A DNA stretch of 64,000 nucleotides from Mesobacillus zeae (GCF_003570705.1 NZ_QWVT01000015.1:248001-312000), one strand, 5' to 3'. Shown: positions 52,635 through 61,701, counted from the stretch's first letter. The notes: generated by a model from the sequence alone, not told the origin. Translations and numbers: made by a program.

Positions 52635-52699
52635 ATTGAATCACTTCTTCTAATAGTTTATAAAGGGTATCTTAACATAGATCTTAAAAAACGGAAAAA

Positions 52700-52723
52700 G
52701 ACCCGCCTTGAATATGGCGGGTC
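52700..52723 (-). terminator. Terminator of tlp
   Basis: GACCCGCC and GGCGGGTC form an 8-bp stem; on the minus strand TTTTT follows. Confidence 0.85.
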
Positions 52724-52734
52724 TCTGTCTTATC

Positions 52735-52968
52735 TTATTGGTCTTCTCCATGCTGCGCTCTATACTCATCTTTGATTTCTTCACGGAAGCTGTCAATGCT
52801 ATCCCGGCGGCGTTCGTTTTTGGCCTTGATCGTGGCCTGGTCCTGCTCGTTTGAAAACGCCATTGCATCCTCTGCTTCCTCCATATTTTCAATGGTATCA
52901 TGGATCATTTTCTGCAGCTTCTCCACGTTATCGCTTCTGTCATCAGGTTTTGGCTTATTGTCAGGCAT
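52735..52968 (-). CDS. tlp: Small acid-soluble spore protein Tlp
   Basis: The product has 77 residues, with ATG 52968 behind AAGGAGGAATGTTTTC. It reads NKPKPDDRSDNVEKLQKMIH, DTIENMEEAEDAMAF and IKAKNERRRDSIDSFREEIK, the standard Tlp sequence (D-N-V-E-K-L-Q-x-M-x-x-x-T-I-x-N). Tlp is made in the forespore under sigma G and degraded in outgrowth. Despite its name it is no thioredoxin. The neighbour sspN is the same as in B. subtilis, where the two form an operon; here a hairpin separates them. Confidence 0.95.
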   Translation of the reverse strand: MPDNKPKPDDRSDNVEKLQKMIHDTIENMEEAEDAMAFSNEQDQATIKAKNERRRDSIDSFREEIKDEYRAQHGEDQ

Positions 52969-53050
52969 GAAAACATTCCTCCTTCAAAGAGTACAGAGAT
53001 AGTTTGTGTTTACAGGATTTGATTTATTAAAGGTAAGTAATGGACGAAAA

Positions 53051-53073
53051 AATCCCGCCGTACAGGCGGGATT
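53051..53073 (-). terminator. Terminator of sspN
   Basis: AATCCCGCC and GGCGGGATT form a 9-bp stem with a five-base loop; TTTTTT follows on the minus strand. Confidence 0.88.
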
Positions 53074-53088
53074 AGATTTCTATTATTT

Positions 53089-53232
53089 TCATTCGCCTTT
53101 TGTCTGAATGACCTGTGCGTGCTTTCCAGATGTATCAGACATTTGTTTTCCTTTGTTTCCGCTAAATCCTCTTGGCTGTGTGCCAAGATGGCTTGGAACA
53201 TAATGTTTGCTGTCTTTTTTCGGATTACCCAA
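53089..53232 (-). CDS. sspN: Small acid-soluble spore protein N
   Basis: TTG 53232 follows GAGGAGGGGATCAAA. The 47-residue product reads MGNPKKDSKHYVPSHLGTQP, RGFSGNKGKQMSDTSGKHAQ, VIQTKGE. This matches SspN of B. subtilis (Y-V-P-S-H-L-G-T-x-P, N-K-G-x-Q-M-x-D-T-S-G, Q-T-K-G-E). It is a minor basic spore-core protein expressed in the forespore. The gene is too short for most default searches. Confidence 0.93.
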   Translation of the reverse strand: MGNPKKDSKHYVPSHLGTQPRGFSGNKGKQMSDTSGKHAQVIQTKGE

Positions 53233-53300
53233 TTTGATCCCCTCCTCTATCTATATTTTAGCCAAAGAGGAGTAAATCATTTATGGAAAAAAGAAGCGTA

Positions 53301-53432
53301 TTATTCAGCCCTGCCTAGACGTTTTTCTTCAAGCTTTTCCTCGAGTTTTTCTAATGCTGCACGGTCATTCATAATTTGACGCTTATTTTCAAGAACTAAT
53401 TCTGCAAATGAACGTTTTCTTGGTTTTCTCAT
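53301..53432 (-). CDS. fbpB: FbpB-type small basic protein
   Basis: The start is ATG 53432, with AAGGTGAGACAT in front; the upstream frame to 53489 lacks a site. The 43-residue product reads MRKPRKRSFAELVLENKRQI and MNDRAALEKLEEKLEEKRL. This matches the FbpB (YdbN) family: basic start, E-L-V-x-x-N-K, then a helical end. B. subtilis FbpB works with the small RNA FsrA to spare iron. No clear Fur box is seen upstream, so iron control is unproven here. Confidence 0.8.
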   Translation of the reverse strand: MRKPRKRSFAELVLENKRQIMNDRAALEKLEEKLEEKRLGRAE

Positions 53433-53580
53433 ATGTCTCACCTTCCTTAGTGTCATATTAACAGTAATTATGCCCTGAAACGGTTTCAATTATTACAACT
53501 TTTTGAAAATTTAATTCTTTTTTTGATTTATTTATACGAAAAAAGTCTTAGAAGGGAATCTTGGTTCTATATAACAAAAT

Positions 53581-53605
53581 AAAGACACCAAATTCTGGTG
53601 TCTTT
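53581..53605 (-). terminator. Terminator of the TlpA-type gene
   Basis: AAAGACACCA (53581-53590) and TGGTGTCTTT (53596-53605), with the stop of the thioredoxin-like gene inside the arm region. Confidence 0.85.
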
Positions 53606-54107
53606 ACTTTGCATCCATGAATTGCTGCATTTGCTCAAGAGTCATGGCACCTATATATTTTTTGACTACATTTCCCTGTTCATCAATCACAAAGGTAGTT
53701 GGAATGGATAGGATGCTGTATTGCTGGCTCACCTTATGATCTTGATCAAGTACGACTGGGAAAGTAAGTTTGTTGTCCTTCATGAAACTTGCAACGTCAT
53801 TATCTGAGTCAATATTAACAGCAAGAATTTCAAACTGCCCATCCGCTTTCTGGTAAAGTTCCTGCATAGCAGGCATCTCGATTTTGCATGGTGGGCACCA
53901 GGTTGCCCAGAAATTCAGCATCACTTTCTTTCCTCTATAATTAGAAAGTTTAATGTCCTTTCCATCTAAGCTTTGAAGATTGAAGTCAGGGGCTGAATTG
54001 ATTGCGGGGATCTTTTGTTCTGGATTCTTTTCTTTTTTGGCGGCCTCGGCAATAGGAACAGTCAAAAGCATGATCATTAGCACAGCGGTGAAGATTTTAT
54101 TGAGCAT
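53604..54107 (-). CDS. yneN: Exported TlpA/ResA-type thiol-disulfide oxidoreductase (YneN-like)
   Basis: This 167-residue precursor starts at ATG 54107 behind AGGAGGGGCCAC. The signal peptide is KIFTAVLMIMLLTVPIAEAA. The thioredoxin domain shows DFNLQSLDGKDIKLSNYRGK, then MLNFWATWCPPCKIEMPAMQ with the redox pair C-P-P-C, and YSILSIPTTFVIDEQGNVVK with the cis-proline. It reduces or isomerises disulfides on the outer face of the membrane, such as in cytochrome c maturation or spore cortex proteins. The position near citB matches B. subtilis yneN. The next membrane protein gene upstream is likely linked. Confidence 0.92.
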   Translation of the reverse strand: MLNKIFTAVLMIMLLTVPIAEAAKKEKNPEQKIPAINSAPDFNLQSLDGKDIKLSNYRGKKVMLNFWATWCPPCKIEMPAMQELYQKADGQFEILAVNIDSDNDVASFMKDNKLTFPVVLDQDHKVSQQYSILSIPTTFVIDEQGNVVKKYIGAMTLEQMQQFMDAK

Positions 54108-54152
54108 GTGGCCCCTCCTGCAGTTACATTATTTTGTTAGGAATATGGTACC

Positions 54153-54569
54153 CTAAAAAAACAGAAAATATAAAGTGCGGAAAAGCCAAAAAGATGTGAG
54201 GAATGTAGCAATTCCATATATTCCAGCCTGGATAAAAAGGTTTCCAGGCCATTTTTTTCGCTTTTTTTGCCACAATAGGTAAAGCGACGAAAGCAATAGT
54301 GCCGTTGTCCACTCTTTCCATCCCCCCGACAAATAAAGGGCGCCAACAGGATTGGTAAAAAGAAGGTTCGGCTGATAAACAAGAATAGCAAGTTTATAAA
54401 TGACGATGCCCATTAAAAGAGCGTTTAGAAGAGAATCAAGGAACTCGTCACGAAAGCGAATATCCTCTTTGAGAAATTTCCTGATGGTCCAATAGGCCGC
54501 TGTTCCTGCTCCAAGACTAAAAATCCAGCTTATCTTGATGATAAATGGCCCCAGTTTAAAGGCTTCCAT
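54153..54569 (-). CDS. Four-helix membrane protein upstream of the TlpA-type gene
   Basis: The product has 138 residues, with ATG 54569 behind AAGGAGAGATTATA. It has four hydrophobic segments (about residues 8-27, 45-62, 88-105 and 115-137). Polar links include KFLKEDIRFRDEFLDSLL and YLSGGWKEWT. No cysteine is present, so it is not a thiol carrier of DsbD/CcdA type. Its 46-base distance to the thioredoxin gene implies co-transcription. A partner or anchoring role is inference. Confidence 0.65.
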   Translation of the reverse strand: MEAFKLGPFIIKISWIFSLGAGTAAYWTIRKFLKEDIRFRDEFLDSLLNALLMGIVIYKLAILVYQPNLLFTNPVGALYLSGGWKEWTTALLLSSLYLLWQKKRKKWPGNLFIQAGIYGIATFLTSFWLFRTLYFLFF

Positions 54570-54635
54570 TATAATCTCTCCTTGTAATTGAATCCATATA
54601 AATCATATATCTTCCATTCACTGTTTTGAAAGGCT

Positions 54636-55514
54636 TCAACTTCTTAATGTACTGCTGGTTTTCACTAGTTCAAGAAAATGGCGGGCAGGACTTGATAAAA
54701 AATGGTTCTGCAGCCAAATGATCCCGAGTGATGAATTCATGTCAGTATCGAGGAGCGGGACAGAATTCAAATCATCCAGTGCATACGATTGAAGAACCGA
54801 CCGTGGCAGGATGGTTGAACCAATTCCTGCTGTTACAAGCTCGATTAGCACTTTAGTATCGGAACATTCCCCAATGGTGGCAGGTGAAAGATGCTCACGT
54901 GAAAAAGCTTCTGCAATTGTATGGTAAAGCCCAAGGCCTTCTGTGCTTGGCAGGATGATTGGGTACTCCGCTAACTCCTTTAGCGATATTTGGCTCGGGG
55001 TCTGTTCCTTTGTAACAAACACAAATGGCTCGCTGTACAAATGCTGGTAGGTAAGATCCCTCTGCTCAAGCGGCAGCCTGATAAAAGCAAGTTCAATGGT
55101 ACGATTCCTAATCTGTTCTGATAAAAACGCAGAATCGTTTTGGACAATCTTAAATGTGACCTGTGGATATTGACCATGAAATTGATGGAGAAGCTCTGTT
55201 ATTCCTGGAAAGGAAAGCGTGTTGATTCCAAGTGCTAAGGTTCCTTTTCTGCCTTCCTCGGTTTCGGCCAGTTCGTTTTTCACTTCTTCGAGCGAATTGA
55301 CAAGGTGAAGCGCGTGATTATATAGGAGGCGGCCTTTGTCTGTCAATTCCATTCTTTTACCGTTCCGTTCGACAAGATTTACGCCCAATTCTTGTTCCAG
55401 CTGCTTAAGCTGCATGCTGAGCGGCGGCTGTGAAATATGCAGCCTGTTTGCGGCTGCAGTGATGTTTTTCTCTTCTGCGATGGCAATGAAGTAACGCAAT
55501 TGTCTAATATCCAT
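54636..55514 (-). CDS. LysR family transcriptional regulator
   Basis: This 292-residue protein has an N-terminal winged helix: MDIRQLRYFIAIAEEKNITA, AANRLHISQPPLSMQLKQLE and QELGVNLVERNGKRMELTDKG. A periplasmic-binding-like effector domain follows (FKIVQNDSAFLSEQIRNRTI, LVTAGIGSTILPRSVL). The ATG at 55514 follows AGAGGGAGTACA. It is divergent from a nucleobase-type permease gene, the common LysR target arrangement, with a LysR box between. The effector is unknown. Confidence 0.93.
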   Translation of the reverse strand: MDIRQLRYFIAIAEEKNITAAANRLHISQPPLSMQLKQLEQELGVNLVERNGKRMELTDKGRLLYNHALHLVNSLEEVKNELAETEEGRKGTLALGINTLSFPGITELLHQFHGQYPQVTFKIVQNDSAFLSEQIRNRTIELAFIRLPLEQRDLTYQHLYSEPFVFVTKEQTPSQISLKELAEYPIILPSTEGLGLYHTIAEAFSREHLSPATIGECSDTKVLIELVTAGIGSTILPRSVLQSYALDDLNSVPLLDTDMNSSLGIIWLQNHFLSSPARHFLELVKTSSTLRS

Positions 55515-55529
55515 TGTACTCCCTCTTCT

Positions 55530-55544
55530 ATACGAAAAAAGTAT
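55530..55544. promoter_or_regulatory. LysR-type T-N11-A operator
   Basis: ATAC-GAAAAAA-GTAT is a perfect dyad with T and A eleven bases apart, sited 16 bases from the regulator start and about 105 bases before the permease start. A second looser dyad CTATTT...AAATAG lies at 55550-55577. Confidence 0.65.
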
Positions 55545-55648
55545 GGTTTCTATTTAAATTATATATTTTTCAAATAGCCACTGTCTATGCTACGATAATG
55601 CCATTCGTTCTGGCAGTTACAGTTTTTTCAATTGAGAGGAGAAGTACC

Positions 55649-56935
55649 GTGGAAAAGATTTTTCGTTTTCAACAAAATAATACAACAATGGGCAAGGAAT
55701 TGTCTGCCGGCTTGATTTCGTACATAACCGTTGTTTATATTATCGTGGTGAATGCAACGATCCTGTCGGCGGCAGGGATTCCGCTTGAAGCTGGGATTAT
55801 CGCAACCATATTATCGGTTTTTGTCGGCTGTATGGTCATGGGGTTCTGGAGCAATACACCCATGCTTATGATTCCGGGAATGGGATTAAACGCCATGTTT
55901 ACTTATACAATTGTCCAGTCGGGAGGCTTTTCGTGGCAAGAGGCGCTGGCAATGGTCTTTGCGGCTGGAATTATATTTACCATTATATCGTTCACACCAT
56001 TGGCAGGGACAATTATTCGTTCTATCCCCGATTCTCTGAAAGAAGCCATTTCAGTAGGAATCGGCATTTTATTGATTTTGATTGGTTTTGACAACAGCGG
56101 GATTATTACAAGTTCGGAGCATACTCTCCTTGCTATCGGCGATTTGAGCAGCCCCGAAGCTCTTGTAACAATGGCTGGTCTTGTCATAACTTTCGTACTG
56201 TTTATTAAGAATGTACCAGGAAATCTTTTGCTTAGTATCGTCATTACTTCCGTATTATCCATTCTTGTATCTGGCGGGAAAACTTCTGGTTCCCTTTTAG
56301 AAGTTCCTTCATTTCATGAATATTTTTCAGTTTTTGGCCAGCTTTCTTGGGCAAAAGCAGGTGATTTCGTATTTTGGCTGACTGCTTTTTCCCTTGCAAT
56401 GGTCGTTATTTTTGAGAATATCGGTCTTGTACATGGTCATTCCAAACTATTGGGCCGTCCGGAATCATCTAAGAAAGCGCTTGAAGCTTCAGCTATTTCA
56501 GTCGTTGCGTCTGGTATTCTTGGAACAAGTCCAACAGTAGCATCGGTGGAAAGCGCAGCTGGAATTACAGCAGGAGGCCGTACAGGATTGACAAGTGTTG
56601 TGACGGGAGTCCTGTTTCTGTTTTCACTTGTGCTGATTCCCGTAATCAAAATTGTGCCTGCAAGTGCCGTATCCCCTGTCCTGATTTTGATCGGTGTCCT
56701 CATGCTTCAGGGGATTACGCATATCCCTCTAGATGACCTTGCCGAAAGCTTTCCGGCTTTGCTGATCATTGTGTTGATCCCATTAACCTACAGCATCGCG
56801 GATGGGATGGCGATTGGATTCATTCTCTACCCTTTGACAAAGGTACTGCTTGGCAAAGGGCGTGAAATTTCACCGGCCCTTTATATGATTGCACTGTTAT
56901 TCCTGAGCAATTTTGTTCTCCAATACGCACTGTAA
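55649..56935 (+). CDS. AzgA-type purine (adenine/hypoxanthine/guanine) permease
   Basis: GTG 55649 follows GAGAGGAGAAG; upstream in-frame codons lack a site. The 428-residue product has about 12-14 membrane helices of the AzgA branch of NCS2: ELSAGLISYITVVYIIVVNA, MLMIPGMGLNAMFTYTI (N-A-x-F in helix 3), VVIFENIGLVHGHSKLLGRP, GTSPTVASVESAAGITAGGR (substrate region) and ITHIPLDDLAESFPALL. B. subtilis PbuG and PbuO are of this type. Likely regulated by the divergent LysR protein rather than a purine riboswitch, which I do not see. Confidence 0.9.
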   Translation: MEKIFRFQQNNTTMGKELSAGLISYITVVYIIVVNATILSAAGIPLEAGIIATILSVFVGCMVMGFWSNTPMLMIPGMGLNAMFTYTIVQSGGFSWQEALAMVFAAGIIFTIISFTPLAGTIIRSIPDSLKEAISVGIGILLILIGFDNSGIITSSEHTLLAIGDLSSPEALVTMAGLVITFVLFIKNVPGNLLLSIVITSVLSILVSGGKTSGSLLEVPSFHEYFSVFGQLSWAKAGDFVFWLTAFSLAMVVIFENIGLVHGHSKLLGRPESSKKALEASAISVVASGILGTSPTVASVESAAGITAGGRTGLTSVVTGVLFLFSLVLIPVIKIVPASAVSPVLILIGVLMLQGITHIPLDDLAESFPALLIIVLIPLTYSIADGMAIGFILYPLTKVLLGKGREISPALYMIALLFLSNFVLQYAL

Positions 56936-56937
56936 GT

Positions 56938-57059
56938 AGAAAAGCGAAAGCGCCTTGCTCAGGGGCGACAAGCATAAGACGAGACGGAAGGAAGGTCGTT
57001 CTTTGACCTTCTTGACGGAATGGCTTATGACTCGAGCTCCTAGGCGCTGTAGCTGGACA
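56938..57059. repeat. Interspersed Bacillus-type repeat, copy 1
   Basis: It starts AAAAGCGAAAGCGCCTTGCTC and ends AGGCGCTGTAGCTGGAC; GCGCCT and AGGCGC are inverted at the ends. The core GACAAGCATAAGACG is inversely related to CTTATGACTCGAGCTCCTAG. This AGCGAAAGCGCC...GGCGCTGTAGCTGGAC family is one I remember as dispersed in intergenic regions of many Bacillaceae. The RNA would fold into a long hairpin with side arms. Confidence 0.7.
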
Positions 57060-57060
57060 G

Positions 57061-57135
57061 AGAAAAGCGAAAGCGCCCGTTAAGCGGCGTATGCTGGAGC
57101 CACTTAATCTATTGCGGCTCCTAGCCCCGCTTTCC
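57061..57135. repeat. Interspersed Bacillus-type repeat, shortened copy 2
   Basis: A second unit begins AGAAAAGCGAAAGCGCCCGT, has GGAGCCACTTAATCTATTGCGGCTCC as inner hairpin and ends CTAGCCCCGCTTTCC. It follows copy 1 directly in the same orientation, forming a tandem of unlike lengths. Confidence 0.6.
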
Positions 57136-57144
57136 AAAAAATGA

Positions 57145-57175
57145 TGCCCCGGAACGATTGTTCCGGGGCATTTAT
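57145..57175. terminator. Bidirectional terminator
   Basis: TGCCCCGGAAC and GTTCCGGGGCA form an 11-bp stem with the loop GATT, followed by TTTATT. It separates the permease gene from the convergent gene at 57181. Confidence 0.88.
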
Positions 57176-57180
57176 TATAC

Positions 57181-57693
57181 CTACTTTTCAATAATTATCG
57201 TTTGGGCTGCTATTTTAGCCCCAATATATGACTGCAGGAAATTGTATTGAGCAGCTTGCACTTCGTTGATTGTCGACATCCCGTTCATCATCAGGCTCTT
57301 CTGCAGTTCTTTCATTGGCTTTAGCTGATCATCTTCATGTTTTGCGTAATATAGGCTTTCTCCGCAGTCTGGATAGTAGGATTCTAATGTTCCTTCACTT
57401 GATAGGATGTGGTATTGGATAGCCCCTTCCTTGGAGATACCGCCAATAACGGCTTCAACTGGAAGTTCTTCACGGAGGCGAATGGCAATTTCCTCAAGTC
57501 CTTTTCCCTCTCCAGCCATCATGACAGCTAACTTAGCTGCATTGTCACCATTTTCTCCGGGACTTTCGTAAATAAGGAATGACTCATTTGGTTTAATGAT
57601 CCGGAAATTTGCGGACTTACGTAGTTTAGGCAAGAAAGCTTCTGCAACAACCGAAATAAAATCCTCTCTAGCGACGATTGAAAAAAGATTCAT
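57181..57693 (-). CDS. Conserved-looking protein of unknown function
   Basis: The product has 170 residues, with ATG 57693 behind GGAGGAAGATCTAT. It has no signal peptide or membrane segment. Segments such as FRIIKPNESFLIYESPGENG, LRLREELPVEAV-type helices, QYHILSSEGTLESYYPDCGE and AAQTIIIEK suggest an alpha/beta fold. I do not recognise the family. It lies downstream of citB on the same strand, separated by the citB terminator and about 140 bases. Confidence 0.65.
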   Translation of the reverse strand: MNLFSIVAREDFISVVAEAFLPKLRKSANFRIIKPNESFLIYESPGENGDNAAKLAVMMAGEGKGLEEIAIRLREELPVEAVIGGISKEGAIQYHILSSEGTLESYYPDCGESLYYAKHEDDQLKPMKELQKSLMMNGMSTINEVQAAQYNFLQSYIGAKIAAQTIIIEK

Positions 57694-57831
57694 ATAGATC
57701 TTCCTCCTTTTCGGTTCCCTACTTTAACCATAACCTTTTTATAAATGTTTTCAATAGTATAACAAGTTTTATTGTAAGAATTTTATTACAATTTAACGAG
57801 ATAATCATCCTGACGTCTTTTCCAATAAAAA

Positions 57832-57863
57832 CAGCCCTGCGAATCTAAAAATTCGCAGGGCTG
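57832..57863 (-). terminator. Terminator of citB
   Basis: CAGCCCTGCGAAT (57832-57844) and ATTCGCAGGGCTG (57851-57863) form a 13-bp stem just past the citB stop. Confidence 0.88.
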
Positions 57864-57871
57864 ATATAATA

Positions 57872-60580
57872 CTAGTTTTTCAGTTTGTCACGCAGAACCA
57901 TTTGCAGGATGCCGCCATGACGGTAGTAATCGATCTCGACTTCAGAGTCGAAACGGACAAGCACATCGAATGACTTCTGTGTGCCGTCTTCCGCTGTAGC
58001 TGTAACTGTAACAAAGTCACGCGGCCTTACAGTCTCGTCAATCTTGACATCAAATGACTCTTTACCTGACAGTCCAAGCGTTTCAGCGCTTTCGCCTTCC
58101 TTGAACTGCAGCGGCAGGACGCCCATTAGCACAAGGTTAGAACGGTGGATACGCTCAAAGCTTTCCGCAAGAACTGTTTTGATACCGAGAAGGTTTGTTC
58201 CTTTTGCAGCCCAGTCACGGGAAGAACCCATTCCGTAATCTTTGCCGGCAAGGATCATAAGGCCAGTGCCTTCTTCTTTATACTTCATGCACGCATCAAA
58301 GATGGACATGACTTCGCCTGTTGGCCAGAATGTTGTGAAACCACCTTCTGTGCCAGGGGCAATTTGGTTTTTGATGCGGATGTTTGCGAACGTTCCGCGC
58401 ATCATGACTTCGTGGTTACCGCGGCGGGATCCGTACGAGTTGAAGTCGCGTGGTTCCACACCTTTGGAACGAAGGTATTTTCCGGCAGGAGTATCCTTGC
58501 CGATTGCGCCAGCCGGTGAAATATGGTCGGTTGTGACCGAATCACCGAACTTGCCGACAATTCGAAGGCTTGACAATGGAGCTACTTCTCCGGCTTCTGG
58601 AGAAAGACCCTCAAAGAATGGCGGGTTCGCAATGTATGTGGACTCATCATCCCATGTGTAAAGCGGCTCGTTGCTAGTCTTGATTTCATTCCAGCGTTCG
58701 TTGTCGCTGAAGACATGCTCATATTCGCGGCGGAACAATTCAGGTGTTACCACACGGTGAACCACTTCATTGACTTCCGCTGTTGATGGCCAAATATCCT
58801 TGAAGAATACGTCGTTTCCATCTTTGTCCTTACCAATTGGATCATTTTGCAGGTCGATGTCAACAGTGCCAGCGAGGGCATATGCAACTACTAGCGGCGG
58901 TGATGCCAGGTAATTCGCTTTTACAAGCGGATGGATACGTCCTTCAAAGTTCCTGTTTCCAGAAAGTACGGATGTTACAAGCAAGTCAGCATCGGCAACT
59001 GATTTCTCAATTTCAGGGCGAAGCGGGCCCGAGTTTCCGATACATGTAGTACATCCGTAGCCAACAAGGTTAAATCCAAGTGTTTCTAGGAACGGAAGCA
59101 ACCCAGAGTCGCGAAGATAGCCTGTGACAACCTTGGAGCCTGGTGCCAGTGAAGTTTTTACGAATTTTGGCACTTCCATGCCGAGTTCGACTGCTTTCTT
59201 CGCAACAAGGCCTGCGCCAACAAGAACGTAAGGGTTGGAAGTATTCGTACAGCTGGTAATCGCAGCAATGGCAATCGAACCAGTCTTCATGACAGTTTTG
59301 TCGCCATTATTAAATTCAATTGCAGCTTCTTTGTTCAGTTCTTTACTGCCAAATCCGAACCCTTGGTTCCCAGCCGGAGCTGTAAGAGCATCATGGAAGC
59401 TCTTCTGCATTTGCGAAAGCGGGATTAAATCCTGCGGACGCTTAGGGCCGGAAAGGTTAGCTTCAATAGCAGATAGGTCGATTTCAACAACATCAGTGTA
59501 AATTGGGTCAAAATCAGGATTAAAGAAAAGACTGTTAGCTTTGCAGTATTCTTCAACCACTTTGATTTGTTCTTCTGAGCGGCCTGTCAGACGCATATAG
59601 GCAAGCGCCTCGTCATCCACAGGGAAGAATCCGCAAGTAGCGCCGTATTCCGGAGCCATATTGGCAACGGTTGCACGGTCTGCAAGCGGCAGTGTAACAA
59701 CGCCAGGACCGAAGAACTCGACAAATTTGCCGACAACACCTTTGCTTCTCAGAACCTGCGTAACCTTCAGTGCAAGGTCTGTTGCAGTTGCGCCATTTGG
59801 CATATTGCCAATCAGCTTAACGCCGACAACCTCAGGCACAGGGAAATAGGAAGGCTGCCCAAGCATGCCTGCTTCAGCTTCAATACCGCCGACACCCCAG
59901 CCAAGAACACCGATTCCGTTAATCATTGTAGTATGGGAGTCTGTTCCTACCAAGGAATCCGGGAAGGTTTCAAACTCGCCGTTTTCATTTTCCACCGCAT
60001 GGACAACGCTTGCCAGGAATTCAAGGTTAACCTGGTGAACGATTCCGGTTGCAGGAGGAACGGCACGGTAATTATCAAATGCATTCTGGGCCCAGCTTAG
60101 GAACTGATAACGTTCGGCATTCCGTTCGAACTCAAGCTCCATATTGACATCAAGAGAGTCAGCTGTTCCGTATTTGTCTACCTGGACCGAGTGGTCAATG
60201 ACAAGGTCTACAGGCTTTTCTGGATTGATTTTGTCTGGGTTTCCTCCAAGGTCGGCCATTGCTTTCCTTAATGAAGCAAGATCGACTACTGCTGGAACAC
60301 CGGTGAAGTCCTGAAGGATGACACGTGATGGCTTGAATGGCACATCAATTTCTTTAACTTCGTTTGTTCCCCATTTTGCAAGGTTTTCCACATGTTCTTT
60401 TGTTATGACACGGCCATCATGCTGGCGAAGCACTGATTCAAGCAATACCTTGATTGAATAAGGAAGCCTGGATACATTGCCTGCACCTGCTTCTTCAAGT
60501 GCAGCCAGACGGTAAAAGTGATAGCGTTTTCCGCCAGTTTCAAAAGTACTGCGGGCGTTAAAAACGTCATGATTTGACAT
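57872..60580 (-). CDS. citB: Aconitate hydratase
   Basis: The start is ATG 60580, with GAAGGGGGTAGATTT in front; an upstream start at 60610 lacks this. The 902-residue enzyme interconverts citrate and isocitrate in the TCA cycle and, without its cluster, binds RNA. 4Fe-4S ligands are in [19 protein letters not shown] and [18 protein letters not shown]. Other blocks are [60 protein letters not shown] and [20 protein letters not shown]. It corresponds to AcnA/CitB type. In B. subtilis CcpC, CodY and AbrB control it; no boxes were assigned here. Confidence 0.97.
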   Translation of the reverse strand: MSNHDVFNARSTFETGGKRYHFYRLAALEEAGAGNVSRLPYSIKVLLESVLRQHDGRVITKEHVENLAKWGTNEVKEIDVPFKPSRVILQDFTGVPAVVDLASLRKAMADLGGNPDKINPEKPVDLVIDHSVQVDKYGTADSLDVNMELEFERNAERYQFLSWAQNAFDNYRAVPPATGIVHQVNLEFLASVVHAVENENGEFETFPDSLVGTDSHTTMINGIGVLGWGVGGIEAEAGMLGQPSYFPVPEVVGVKLIGNMPNGATATDLALKVTQVLRSKGVVGKFVEFFGPGVVTLPLADRATVANMAPEYGATCGFFPVDDEALAYMRLTGRSEEQIKVVEEYCKANSLFFNPDFDPIYTDVVEIDLSAIEANLSGPKRPQDLIPLSQMQKSFHDALTAPAGNQGFGFGSKELNKEAAIEFNNGDKTVMKTGSIAIAAITSCTNTSNPYVLVGAGLVAKKAVELGMEVPKFVKTSLAPGSKVVTGYLRDSGLLPFLETLGFNLVGYGCTTCIGNSGPLRPEIEKSVADADLLVTSVLSGNRNFEGRIHPLVKANYLASPPLVVAYALAGTVDIDLQNDPIGKDKDGNDVFFKDIWPSTAEVNEVVHRVVTPELFRREYEHVFSDNERWNEIKTSNEPLYTWDDESTYIANPPFFEGLSPEAGEVAPLSSLRIVGKFGDSVTTDHISPAGAIGKDTPAGKYLRSKGVEPRDFNSYGSRRGNHEVMMRGTFANIRIKNQIAPGTEGGFTTFWPTGEVMSIFDACMKYKEEGTGLMILAGKDYGMGSSRDWAAKGTNLLGIKTVLAESFERIHRSNLVLMGVLPLQFKEGESAETLGLSGKESFDVKIDETVRPRDFVTVTATAEDGTQKSFDVLVRFDSEVEIDYYRHGGILQMVLRDKLKN

Positions 60581-60917
60581 AAATCTACCCCCTTCTATCG
60601 TAACAATCATATACCAAATAAATGCAAATGTCGAAAAGTTTGAATTCGTTTTTGTTATCCAAACTCTTCTTACAATTAAAATCTTAATATATTATGGTAT
60701 ATAAGTAAATAACAAGAAAGTTATTGTTGTTGATAAGAAAAACTTATGATTAAAAAATGGTTGTAGGGCCAAATACGACCCTCGCCATATTTATGGTGAT
60801 ATGAAATGAGGAGAAGATCAAAACTAGCTTCCTTTTTACTATTTCAGGAAAATGAAAAAATGTGAATGTAATGATGCCGGGAGGAAAAAATATCATGGTG
60901 GGATGGAGGTGATCTTG

Positions 60918-61067
60918 ATGTCCAAGCGAAAAGCGAACCATATCATTCCCGGAATGAACGCTGCAAGCGCGCAAGGGAAAGGGACAGGCTACAATGAAGA
61001 GCTATCCAACGAACCTTTGACTGAGCTTCAAAAGCAAAACAACAAAAAACGGAAGAAAAACCAGTAG
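60918..61067 (+). CDS. sspO: Small acid-soluble spore protein O
   Basis: The start is ATG 60918, behind GGAGGTGATCTTG; a longer frame to 60852 has no site. The 49-residue product reads [49 protein letters not shown], as in SspO (K-R-K-A-N-H-x-I-x-G-M-N-A-A, [10 protein letters not shown]). A forespore protein of the spore core. It is divergent from citB, as in B. subtilis. sspP follows about 450 bases on, with another gene between. Confidence 0.95.
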   Translation: MSKRKANHIIPGMNAASAQGKGTGYNEELSNEPLTELQKQNNKKRKKNQ

Positions 61068-61090
61068 TCTAAAAAAATTTATCATGTAAA

Positions 61091-61117
61091 TGAAGCGGAA
61101 GGGTTCCTTCCGCTTCA
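61091..61117. terminator. Bidirectional terminator between sspO and the coiled-coil gene
   Basis: TGAAGCGGAAG and CTTCCGCTTCA form an 11-bp stem with a five-base loop; A-rich before, T-rich after. Confidence 0.82.
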
Positions 61118-61128
61118 AATTATTTCTT

Positions 61129-61386
61129 TCAAACCCCGTTAACTTCCTCAACAATCTTTTGGAGATCTTTTTTATACTGCTCCAGCTGCTTTCGCTGATG
61201 TTCAGATGCAACTTCAAGTGCTTTTTCAATCTGCTGGTAAGCTTCGTTCACTTCATTTTTCACATGTTTCAGCTGATGTCCGTAGCTTGCACTATCATGG
61301 ACGATTTCGTGGTAAAGATCCTGGACTTCTTCGTATTCTTGCTGTGCAGCCTGGAAAGCCTGCTGTTTATTTTTATGGTAAGGCAT
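61129..61386 (-). CDS. Small coiled-coil protein of unknown function
   Basis: The product has 85 residues, with ATG 61386 behind AGGAGGAAAAAAT. The whole chain is charged and helical: NKQQAFQAAQQEYEEVQDLY, LKHVKNEVNEAYQQIEKALE, QRKQLEQYKKDLQKIVEEVN. Heptad spacing suggests a coiled coil. The setting between sspO and sspP suggests a spore role; that is inference. I do not recognise a named family. Confidence 0.7.
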   Translation of the reverse strand: MPYHKNKQQAFQAAQQEYEEVQDLYHEIVHDSASYGHQLKHVKNEVNEAYQQIEKALEVASEHQRKQLEQYKKDLQKIVEEVNGV

Positions 61387-61513
61387 ATTTTTTCCTCCTG
61401 ATGTTTATGTGAAGCATCGTGGTGTACCGTTAAATTGTACATACTACATGCCTTTTATTCAGTATAAAACATGGCAGGGCTTTGCAAGCTAATCCTTGAG
61501 GAGGGATGATAAA

Positions 61514-61660
61514 ATGACGAATAAGAACGATGGCAAAGATATGCGGAAAAACGCGCCCAAGGGCGATCAAAATGGCCAGCCAGCACCGCTCAGCGGCTCG
61601 AAAAAAGTTAAAAATCGTAACCATACCCGCCAGAAGCACGGCGGCGGACATGATTTGTAG
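61514..61660 (+). CDS. sspP: Small acid-soluble spore protein P
   Basis: ATG 61514 follows GAGGAGGGATGATAAA. The 48-residue product reads [48 protein letters not shown], matching SspP of B. subtilis (K-N-A-P-K-G, G-Q-P[19 protein letters not shown]). It is a minor spore-core protein expressed in the forespore. It is convergent with selA and shares a terminator with it. Confidence 0.95.
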   Translation: MTNKNDGKDMRKNAPKGDQNGQPAPLSGSKKVKNRNHTRQKHGGGHDL

Positions 61661-61667
61661 GAGAAAA

Positions 61668-61700
61668 CAGGGACTGCCGGTGAAGGCAGTCCCTGCTTTT
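61668..61700. terminator. Bidirectional terminator between sspP and selA
   Basis: CAGGGACTGCC (61668-61678) and GGCAGTCCCTG (61685-61695), with CTTTTTC after it on the plus strand and TTTTC on the minus strand. Confidence 0.88.
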
Positions 61701-61701
61701 T

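Noticed and set aside
56820-57191. Minus-strand frame of 123 codons across the permease end and the repeats
   Set aside because: It covers a repeat, a terminator and the antisense of a real gene; no start signal.
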